Assembly (NCBI GenBank): GCA_031273545.1
Contig: JAISRQ010000013.1
Coordinates: 1-9,187 of the forward strand
Reading direction: 5' to 3'
Length of the DNA stretch: 9,187 nt
Origin: Holosporales bacterium
GTDB taxonomy: Bacteria; Pseudomonadota; Alphaproteobacteria; BNTO01
Position 1 is the first letter of the stretch, and every line of letters begins with the position of its first letter. Position numbers and translations under genes: made by a program. Of this stretch, positions 1 to 5,707 are shown in pieces. Under the pieces are notes generated by a model, which saw only the letters and a program-made list of their open reading frames with translations, was not told the DNA's origin and ran no database searches.

Positions 1-102
1 CTGCAAGACGCGGACAAAGGGGGAGCAGATCGGAATTTGGAGGCGTTGAACATTACGCACAGGCACTTGTCTATTGGATTTGGAGCTGGGATGCGATTTT
101 GA
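1..102 (+). CDS. C-terminal end of an outer-membrane beta-barrel protein (5' partial)
   Basis: An open frame enters from the left edge and gives 33 residues before TGA at 100-102. The last residues, HLSIGFGAGMRF, alternate hydrophobic and small or polar residues and finish on a C-terminal phenylalanine. This is the classic beta-signal of proteins inserted into the outer membrane by the BAM complex. The preceding part is charged, as expected of a loop or turn before the last strand. The family cannot be named from so little: it could be an OmpA-like or OmpW-like barrel, a porin or an autotransporter barrel. The porin encoded further along the window also ends in Phe, but I see no clear similarity between the two ends. 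Confidence 0.6.
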   Translation: MQDADKGGADRNLEALNITHRHLSIGFGAGMRF

Positions 103-175
103 TTTTGCGATGTTGGGCGCTTTCTACCTCTGTGGGCCTGGCGCTTGGACTGGCAATTCAACCATTTGCGGAAAA

Positions 176-188
176 TAGGTTTAACCTA
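176..188. promoter_or_regulatory. Perfect 13-base palindrome, possible operator
   Basis: TAGGTT-T-AACCTA is a perfect inverted repeat around one central base. It lies about 47 bases upstream of the -35 box of the sigma-factor promoter, in a stretch with no gene. Its arms are too close together for a stable RNA hairpin, so a protein-binding site is the likelier role. Chance occurrence is possible. Confidence 0.25.
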
Positions 189-234
189 AGGTGCCTTGCA
201 ATATTGCGTCATTACAGTTGAGTTAATGAGGGGG

Positions 235-262
235 TTTACAAAGTTTAAAAGTTCGCTATACT
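235..262 (+). promoter_or_regulatory. Candidate sigma-70 promoter for the sigma-factor gene
   Basis: TTTACA (235-240) and TATACT (257-262) are separated by 16 bases, each one mismatch from consensus. Transcription would start near 269. That leaves a leader of about 30 bases containing GAAGGTG (285-291), a fair Shine-Dalgarno site seven bases before the ATG at 299. Confidence 0.5.
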
Positions 263-298
263 AAAGATAAGGATCGATGGTTTTGAAGGTGTAAGTGG

Positions 299-1002
299 AT
301 GCCGTATGCAACCCCTTTTTGGGCGAAAGTCTATCTAACATCAAACTTGTCTAATGATGAGGAAATCCAAGCTTTTAAAGATTGGAATGAAAACTCTTCA
401 TGGGGAAGTCGCGATAAAATTGTCTTAAGCTACCTGAAGTTAGTTCAAAAAATCTCTAGACAGAAGCGTATAAAGCTAACAAATGTAGATACTGAAGAAT
501 TTTTTTCAGAGGGCGTACTCGGGCTTATTCGTGCAATACAGCTGTTCGATCCATCCAAAGGCTAAAGCTTGCTACGTATGCTTTCTTCTGGATAAACGCT
601 TACATTAATAAATTTATTCAAAATACGCGTTCTGTGGTTCGCCATATTAACTCTTGCAAGCGTGCAGGTGATAAGGCTAGCTTGGTTTTAGATGTATCTT
701 TGGATTGTAATATTAATGACAACCGCAGCTTTATTGACCTTATACCTGATCCTCAGGGGACCCAAGAAGAAATTGTGTCGAGTGAACAAGAATTAGAACG
801 AAAGCGTTTGATGCTAAAGGAGTCGCTCGCGAATTTGAAAAAAGTTGAACGCAATGTGATTGTTGCTCGCTATGGGGGGGAGAGAATTAAAACGCTCAGC
901 TCTGTTGCGCATAAGCTTGGTATGTCAACGGAGGGGGTTCGTAAAACTGAAATGCGGGCAATACAAAAGCTGAAGGAGATGATGGCTGGGCGCGAGCTTT
1001 AG
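299..1002 (+). pseudogene. RpoH/sigma-70-like sigma factor, frameshifted
   Basis: This gene would encode an RNA polymerase sigma subunit. The first part (299-562) carries region 2.1-2.2, with LVQKISRQ, EEFFSEGVLGLIRAI and LFDPSKG, and then meets TAA at 563-565. The family continues at once in another frame (from 565) with KLATYAFFWINAYINKFIQ, that is regions 2.3-2.4. Further on come a DPQGTQEE stretch and a region 4 helix-turn-helix (TLSSVAHKLGMSTEGVRKTE, then MRAIQKLKE). A single lost base, for example ggcTTAaag reduced to ggcTAaag, explains the break. The restored protein would have about 234 residues against roughly 285-300 for RpoH. The shortfall lies between regions 2.4 and 4, where the RpoH box (QRKLFFNLR-like) should be. 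No canonical slippery heptamer sits at the break, so decay or a sequencing error is likelier than programmed frameshifting. The RpoH subfamily is the best guess, but a divergent accessory sigma is possible. Confidence 0.75.
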
Positions 1003-1016
1003 GAAAAATGAGTGAA

Positions 1017-1044
1017 TTGACAATACGAGATATCAATATAAACT
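1017..1044 (+). promoter_or_regulatory. Candidate promoter for the phosphothreonine-lyase-like gene
   Basis: A perfect TTGACA (1017-1022) is followed after 16 bases by TAAACT (1039-1044). It lies in the short gap behind the sigma gene, so the next gene can be transcribed on its own. The leader would be about 20 bases. A TATAAA at 1037 is an alternative -10, but its spacing of 14 is too short. Confidence 0.45.
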
Positions 1045-1072
1045 AAAAAGTGTTTGGATAAAGGGGTTGATT

Positions 1073-2794
1073 ATGTGTGATAATTATTTTGTAAATATTG
1101 TGACATTGTGTGTCGGTATGATACCAACGTTATGTGTTTCGAACGAATGTTTTGAAAAGATACGGGACGACGTTAATCACGATCTTCCTTTTCGGGTTAC
1201 TGCAGTCATGAATAAGCTAAAAGACTTGTCAAGCGTGTCAGTTGAAGAGAGAACTAAAGCCATAATTGATCAAGAAAAGAGTAGTTACGCGGCGATGCTC
1301 GTACTTATGAAATGCTTCGATGATGCGAGCTCTGATGTAAAAGATCAAATACGCGAAATAGCAATGAACATTATGCTCAACTCAACACTGGAAAGCATCC
1401 CGTCATGTCAGCCAAACGTAGATAATGTAAATACATTCTGCAGTAAAATGTGGAACGTGACAGATGTTGCTGGCATAGAGAAGTCTTTGAAATATCTTGA
1501 TTTGTTGAGGGATGATACTCAGAGCAATAACGTCAAATTTGCAGAGACATTGGTGGAGGCCAGAAGGAGAGGGGAAGGTCCGATCAAGGATTATGATAAA
1601 TTCGAATGTTCTGCTTTGTTTATAATAAAAGTTTTTAGTGCTAATTTGCTTGAATCAAACAAGGAAAATGACTGGGTGCGCACTGTAAATGATAAAATCC
1701 AAAACGCGAAAGTGTTGCCAGATGTTGGCGCAATTCAAATAGACAACGAAGAGATGGCGTTAGCGTGCAAGCCTATAATACAAGTTGCAAACTTATTTTT
1801 TGATGCGGCGTACAATAACCACTACCTGGATTTGTTAGACTCAGCATCAGCAGGTGACTATGGTTATTACTTTATGCGTCCACAGCAAATGCAATACCGT
1901 GATATTTTTGAAGAAGATGGAGGGGCATTGTTCAGGGTTCAATGCAATGGCGCACAAGCACGTGTCATTTTCCCTCTACGGTTGGATTTATGTGGAAAGT
2001 ATGCTGGGCGCAGACAACGCCCAGCGGCTACATGGTACGAGTTTGGTGGTGATGGTGATGGATACAGGTGGAAACCTCATGTGAGTACGTATCCGTCTGC
2101 TGCTGCAAGAGTGTTGCGAACAATCGCGCCTTATGTTGACTTTACTGGGAATATGCACTTGAAGTTAACACCTAACAATGGGAGAACTCGTAGCCTTTAT
2201 TTGACAACTCTTTACAGTAATGGTAATGACCAAATAACACAATATGGAAAGTGGTTGACTTTTTATCCAAATGACGAAGCTGAGTTTGTCTCAATGGTGA
2301 AAAATCTGAGTAATGCACTAAATGACGCGGTTAAAAATGGCGTACTTGATGCAGACAGAGATTTCGTTCCACTTGTTGGAGATGCTAGAGTCGGCAGTAA
2401 GGGAGGCGTCTTTATTAGAGATCAAAATACTGTTGTCGAACGTGATGCGAATTCAAATCTTTATAAGATAGCCGAAGATCCTAAATTGGGGAAAGAATGT
2501 AGGGGATTTCCAAATTTTGGAGAAATTCCGTTCGATTTTGCTGACTTGGGGGGACTGTTTTGGCGTGGTCAGCCATACACGACTGGATTCGATCAGTACA
2601 CAGAAAAACACAAAAATGCCCCAGGGAGTGGGAGTAATGAGTATAGTCAAACACCGGAAGAAATAGAAAACGAAATACAAGGCCTTAAGCAACCAGCGAG
2701 CCAATCGTCGGAACAATGGCTTGAGTTTACAAGACGGTTCAATGATTATCGACTAAGAACGGGGTTAATGAGTTCGGTTGCATCTGAAAAATAA
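1073..2794 (+). CDS. Putative exported protein with an OspF/SpvC/LanL-like phosphothreonine lyase domain
   Basis: The start is ATG 1073, preceded by AAGGGG (1061-1066) at six bases. An in-frame TTG at 1067 touches that site and is less likely. Residues about 6-24 are hydrophobic and uncharged (FVNIVTLCVGMIPTLCVS), suggesting export, although the stretch lacks a positively charged start. Residues 28-320 are mostly helical and not recognised. Residues 330-455 hold, in order: WKPHVSTYP (Lys334, His336), APYV, HLKLTP (Lys364), arginines near 371-373, QYGKWLTFYP (Tyr398), a long helix, LVGDARVG (Arg439) and GGVFIRDQ (Arg449). This order matches the lyase domain of class III/IV lanthipeptide synthetases and of SpvC/OspF, where K-x-H, a later catalytic Lys, a Tyr and two Arg form the phosphothreonine eliminase site. 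No kinase or cyclase domain follows, so a free-standing lyase is inferred, possibly a host-directed effector. The hydrophilic C-terminal 100 residues are unassigned. Confidence 0.6.
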   Translation: MCDNYFVNIVTLCVGMIPTLCVSNECFEKIRDDVNHDLPFRVTAVMNKLKDLSSVSVEERTKAIIDQEKSSYAAMLVLMKCFDDASSDVKDQIREIAMNIMLNSTLESIPSCQPNVDNVNTFCSKMWNVTDVAGIEKSLKYLDLLRDDTQSNNVKFAETLVEARRRGEGPIKDYDKFECSALFIIKVFSANLLESNKENDWVRTVNDKIQNAKVLPDVGAIQIDNEEMALACKPIIQVANLFFDAAYNNHYLDLLDSASAGDYGYYFMRPQQMQYRDIFEEDGGALFRVQCNGAQARVIFPLRLDLCGKYAGRRQRPAATWYEFGGDGDGYRWKPHVSTYPSAAARVLRTIAPYVDFTGNMHLKLTPNNGRTRSLYLTTLYSNGNDQITQYGKWLTFYPNDEAEFVSMVKNLSNALNDAVKNGVLDADRDFVPLVGDARVGSKGGVFIRDQNTVVERDANSNLYKIAEDPKLGKECRGFPNFGEIPFDFADLGGLFWRGQPYTTGFDQYTEKHKNAPGSGSNEYSQTPEEIENEIQGLKQPASQSSEQWLEFTRRFNDYRLRTGLMSSVASEK

Positions 2795-2797
2795 ATA

Positions 2798-2895
2798 TTT
2801 ATACCCAATCTCCAAATGATTGCGGATCAGGGTCCTAAGGATAGCAAGTGTTTGCCGGGTAAAAAAGGTCCGTAATCTTTTAGAGTGGGTATAAA
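2798..2895. repeat. 98-base segment bounded by perfect 10-base inverted repeats
   Basis: TTTATACCCA (2798-2807) is matched by its exact reverse complement TGGGTATAAA (2886-2895). Imperfect matching continues inward (TCT, then AA). The arms are about 80 bases apart, as in a very small MITE-like element. A TA target duplication inside the arms is conceivable. The left arm overlaps the cysteine-protease-like coding fragment, so the two readings compete. Confidence 0.3.
2800..2838 (+). pseudogene. Cysteine-protease active-site fragment, copy 1
   Basis: Read from 2800 this encodes YTQSPNDCGSGS and then TAA at 2836-2838. The frame is closed just upstream by TGA at 2785-2787, so only a scrap remains, starting six bases after the stop of the preceding gene. 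The Q-S-x-N-D-C-G core resembles the oxyanion Gln and nucleophile Cys of papain-fold proteases such as the Ulp1 (C48) family, although the Gln-to-Cys distance is one shorter than usual. It matches the longer copy at 5552-5578 in 23 of 27 bases, and three of the four differences keep the amino acid. Confidence 0.35.
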
Positions 2896-2969
2896 GGTGA
2901 TGCTTTGAGTGAATACGTGATAGAATCCGCAGTCATTCCTTTCACAGTGTCATGCATGGGGTTAGCAAT

Positions 2970-4073
2970 ATGTCAGGTTCTTTACATTTAATACATCAAG
3001 AGTGGCTAATGTCCCTGCTGCATAGTCAATCTCGGGCGAAAGCTACTTACTTGGCATATGATGGTGATTTAACGTGTTTCCTTGAATTTTACGCGCGGTA
3101 CACAGGCGAGGAGGCTACTTTGGAAGGAGTCCTGAAAATTGAACCAAAAGATTGGCGTGCCTGGTTTTCTCACCAAAGGAATGAAGGGTTGGACGTAAAA
3201 ACTTTGTCGCGTAGGTTGTCTGCTCTGAAAAGTTTTTTCAGGTTTTTAGTTGAACAGGGGTACATTGAAGACCATCCTATTTTTTCTGCGCGTAATCCAA
3301 GGGTACCAAAGGCTTTGCCCCGTCCAGCGGCATATAACGATATATTGCTATTGATGAATAGTTGCTCCTTACTTCCGGGGCCTGACTGGGTTCACAAAAG
3401 AGATAAAGCGTTAATTTTCTTAATATACAGTGTCGGCCTAAGGATAAGCGAAGCGTTAAGTTTGAATTGCGAAGACATCAGCAATACAGATTTTTTAACA
3501 ATAAAAGGAAAAAGAAACAAAATTCGCCAAGTGCCTTTCATGTCTGGGGCAAAGAAGATTATCTTCGAGTACAAAAATGCGTGCCCTGATGCATCATGTT
3601 GCACGGCGCCCTCTTCAAGTAATGCCGCTTCGAATAACGCCCCCGCAGTCGTTCCAAATAACGCCCCCACTGCCGCTTCAAATAATTTCCTAACTAACGC
3701 CGCTCCAAATAACGCTCCTGCTATCCAACTCGTCCCACAAAAATCAGAAGGCCCTGCAAGAGATCTGTTGCCGTCGCGCCCTCTGTTTATCGGCGAAAAA
3801 GGCACGCGTCTTCTTGCACAAGTGTTCGAGGCGCGTGTAAGAAAGCTTCGGCGCCTGTTAGGCCTTCCAGAGACCTTCACGCCTCACGCCCTTAGGCACA
3901 GTTGTGCAACTCACCTGATGGCTACCTCAGAAGACCTTCGCGGCATACAAGAGCTCCTTGGGCACGCCTCATTATCGACTACGCAAATATACACGGACAT
4001 AAATAACGAACAGTTGCGAAGCACAGTAACTCGTGCTCACCCGCGCGCAGCAGGAGGAGGTGGCACTTCATGA
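2970..4073 (+). CDS. xerC: Tyrosine recombinase XerC with a repeat insert
   Basis: XerC acts with XerD at dif to resolve chromosome dimers. I chose ATG 2970 because GGGG (2958-2961) lies eight bases before it; the in-frame ATG at 2952 has no ribosome site and would add six residues. The SAM-like N-terminal domain spans about residues 5-95 (RAKATYLAYDGDL, SRRLSALKSFFRFL). The catalytic domain has all expected residues: Arg158 in GLRISEAL, Lys181 in KGKRNKIRQVP, His306 and Arg309 in PHALRHS, His332 in LLGHASL and the nucleophile Tyr341 in TTQIYTD. The AHPRA motif near the end is typical of alphaproteobacterial XerC. Between the Lys hairpin and PLFIGEKG there are about 40 extra residues rich in Ala, Asn and Pro (NNAP and NAAS units), which is abnormal for the family. 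As all six catalytic residues are kept, the enzyme is probably active. A mobile-element integrase is a less likely alternative. Confidence 0.9.
   Translation: MSGSLHLIHQEWLMSLLHSQSRAKATYLAYDGDLTCFLEFYARYTGEEATLEGVLKIEPKDWRAWFSHQRNEGLDVKTLSRRLSALKSFFRFLVEQGYIEDHPIFSARNPRVPKALPRPAAYNDILLLMNSCSLLPGPDWVHKRDKALIFLIYSVGLRISEALSLNCEDISNTDFLTIKGKRNKIRQVPFMSGAKKIIFEYKNACPDASCCTAPSSSNAASNNAPAVVPNNAPTAASNNFLTNAAPNNAPAIQLVPQKSEGPARDLLPSRPLFIGEKGTRLLAQVFEARVRKLRRLLGLPETFTPHALRHSCATHLMATSEDLRGIQELLGHASLSTTQIYTDINNEQLRSTVTRAHPRAAGGGGTS
3612..3722 (+). repeat. In-frame degenerate repeats (NNAP/NAAS) inside xerC
   Basis: The unit AATAACGCCCCC or AATAACGCTCCT (Asn-Asn-Ala-Pro) occurs at 3633, 3657 and 3708. 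GCCGCTTC or GCCGCTCC (Ala-Ala-Ser/Pro) occurs at 3624, 3672 and 3699. Spacings are 24 bases or close to multiples of it. The array keeps the reading frame and falls in a surface region between catalytic motifs, so it looks like a tolerated expansion. Confidence 0.7.
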
Positions 4074-4317
4074 GACTCTAAAATAATAAATATGTATTAA
4101 TTTTATCACGCCAATATTACTAACGAACGCCTTCACTTTGGAGTATTTAAAAGAACACTGTTTTAAGCTTATAAAAAACATCACGTTAATACCATGCAGT
4201 TTTTTCGTATTTTGTGTAGTTTTTTCTATGTTTTATGTGTTTTGCTGGCTTGTGCAAGTGTGTCGTTTTGTTGTTAAATCACACCTAGGAAGTCTTTTTT
4301 TTGAATGGATTGGAGAG

Positions 4318-5424
4318 ATGCTGAATAAACGTACTATGTTGGTCGGTTGTGCCGTCACGCTGTTAAGTACAGGAACGTGGGGAAATCGCGATGAAGTTGC
4401 TGCAGGACCTGTGTTCTTTGTCGAAATTAATGGAACACGCGTGGCTCCCTCAAAGGAGAATCTGGCTCGCGTAGAAAAATTGAAAGAGGAGTTTGGCCAA
4501 AGAGGGATCTTTGCTACCTTGGCCGTGCAATTTGAAATTATAGATGAGCTGGAAGCGGATAAGAAAAGAATTCAGGAGAGTCTCTCTGCTGACAAAAATA
4601 CAACGCTGGAACAGATCGAGGCGCAGCACAAGGGTGAGCTCGCGAAACTGGATGCTAGCTATCAAGAAAAGTTAGCGCAATTGGCGGCCGATCACGAATC
4701 TGCTTTGACTCAGGTCAGCACCAAAAATGCAACCGTGTTGGAAGAAATTGCAGCCAAACACGCAGCAAAGTTGGACGCGCAAAAAAGTGAGTTTGACGCA
4801 TTGCGGGCCCAGCAAAAGTCCGCCTTTGATAGTGAGCGGAAGGATCTGTTTGATCAGTTGGCCGCTGTGGCTCGGGCGAATGAGGGCTTAAAAGCGGAAG
4901 CTGCTGCTCAGGTTGAAAAGTTGAATACTCAGCTTAACATTTGGAGGGACGAGGCAAACAGAAGCGATGTTCGTTTCAAGAATGTCGACGCGCAAAATCG
5001 GAAACTCTTGCAAGATTGCACAGCGTTGGGGCAAGAACTCAGTGCTCTGAAAGAGGCTTCTTCTCGCAGGATTGACGATTTGACGTCGCGTTTGACTACG
5101 GCGAACTCCGATATCGAAAAGAAGGGAATTGCGTTGAAGGAGTTGATCAATAATTTCGAAAATGCGAAAAATGAGATCGATAGGAAAGAGCGCATTGTGG
5201 TAGCTTTAAACGAGGAGAGGGGCACACTTAAGAAAACGGTAGATACGGCTAATATAATGTTAAGAGACATGAAGGATGACTTGACTAAGAAACTTGATGC
5301 TCTGAATGAGCAGCGTAGGTTATTGGGACTTGAGCCAGCTTCTATTTGGGATCGCGACGCGGAGAGATCCCTACTTCAGTATGTATTGACTACATATTGG
5401 CCAAAGACTGCACATCTGTCCTAA
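4318..5424 (+). CDS. Exported long coiled-coil protein of unknown function
   Basis: I do not recognise this protein. From ATG 4318 it has 368 residues. Residues 1-22 look like a Sec signal peptide: basic MLNKRTM, then LVGCAVTLLSTG, with cleavage plausible near TWG or after EVAA. A short segment (PVFFVEINGTRVAP) is followed by an almost continuous coiled coil at about residues 72-335, rich in Ala, Glu, Lys, Leu and Gln with repeated H-x-x-x-L-A-x-L-type units. The C-terminal 30 residues (from LGLEPASIWDRD) are non-coiled and contain SLLQYVLTTYWP. GGAG (4312-4315) sits only two bases from the ATG, which is tight. The frame stays open upstream to a TTG at 4138 without a ribosome site. Starting there would add about 60 very hydrophobic residues and turn the protein into a membrane protein. 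The likely site of action is periplasmic, surface or secreted. A protease-like fragment follows within 130 bases. Confidence 0.6.
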   Translation: MLNKRTMLVGCAVTLLSTGTWGNRDEVAAGPVFFVEINGTRVAPSKENLARVEKLKEEFGQRGIFATLAVQFEIIDELEADKKRIQESLSADKNTTLEQIEAQHKGELAKLDASYQEKLAQLAADHESALTQVSTKNATVLEEIAAKHAAKLDAQKSEFDALRAQQKSAFDSERKDLFDQLAAVARANEGLKAEAAAQVEKLNTQLNIWRDEANRSDVRFKNVDAQNRKLLQDCTALGQELSALKEASSRRIDDLTSRLTTANSDIEKKGIALKELINNFENAKNEIDRKERIVVALNEERGTLKKTVDTANIMLRDMKDDLTKKLDALNEQRRLLGLEPASIWDRDAERSLLQYVLTTYWPKTAHLS

Positions 5425-5431
5425 CTATTGA

Positions 5432-5632
5432 TTGTGCGACATGGGAGCTGCTTCGCGTGCGTTTCGGCTCCCTTCCTCCGTGATTACACTGGGATCCCCT
5501 CTGCTGATCAAATATGAAAAGTCGCAAATGTTTATTCCTACAAAAAGCCCGTATACCCAATCCTCAAATGATTGTGGTTTTTTTGTCCTAAAAACACTTA
5601 TTGTTCTTCATCTTATTTTTCACAATATTTAG
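5432..5632 (+). pseudogene. Cysteine-protease (Ulp1/C48-like) C-terminal remnant, copy 2
   Basis: The frame encodes up to 66 residues from a TTG, and its last third reads MFIPTKSPYTQSSNDCGFF, continuing with VLKTL. The core Q-S-S-N-D-C-G-F-F-V-L resembles the end of Ulp1/SUMO-protease-like domains, where Gln shapes the oxyanion hole and Cys is the nucleophile, followed by a hydrophobic helix. The Gln-to-Cys spacing is one residue shorter than in most members. The catalytic His and Asp expected further upstream are not visible in this frame, which is closed at 5429-5431 by TGA, and no convincing start exists. I therefore read it as the decayed 3' end of a larger gene. Other papain-like families (YopJ-type C55, C39) have similar cores. 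C39 is less likely, because its Cys lies near the N-terminus and over 100 residues should follow. Confidence 0.4.
5552..5578 (+). repeat. Dispersed repeat shared with 2800-2826
   Basis: TATACCCAATC, then two bases, then CAAATGATTG is common to both places. Over 27 bases 23 are identical, and a shared GTCCTAA follows shortly after in each. In the reading frame the differences are TCC/TCT, TCA/CCA, TGT/TGC and GGT/GGA, three of them silent. This points to a coding origin. Confidence 0.6.
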
Positions 5633-5707
5633 GAAGCCCGATATAATCTTCTTGGGAGTGGTATTTCCCCCTCCCTCACAAAAAAGTAGCATCTCATCAC
5701 AATCATC

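Noticed and set aside
117..145. Terminator or repeat formed by two GGCGCTT copies behind the first gene
   Set aside because: The copies are direct, not inverted, and no T-tract follows. Seven bases can recur by chance.
555..570. Programmed -1 frameshift in the sigma gene
   Set aside because: The zero-frame codons TCC AAA GGC TAA offer no X-XXY-YYZ slippery heptamer and I see no downstream pseudoknot. Simple loss of a base explains it better.
1854..2084. 76-residue plus-strand frame within the lyase-like gene
   Set aside because: It is an alternative frame over the conserved domain of the larger gene, with no independent start signal.
1073..2794. Lanthipeptide synthetase (full LanKC/LanL)
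   Set aside because: Only the lyase-like part is seen. No kinase motifs, no zinc-binding cyclase domain and no adjacent precursor peptide gene are present.
3612..3722. CRISPR-like array
   Set aside because: The repeats are short, degenerate, codon-phased and inside an intact xerC frame, with no spacer structure or cas genes.
3392..3880. 162-residue open frame antisense to xerC
   Set aside because: It lies wholly inside xerC, whose catalytic motifs are certain. Its composition mirrors the Ala/Asn/Pro repeat and no ribosome site or known motif is seen.
5654..5675. Rho-independent terminator between the convergent genes
   Set aside because: GGGAG and CTCCC could pair, but the stem is only five bases with a 12-base loop, and no T-run follows on either strand at the right place.
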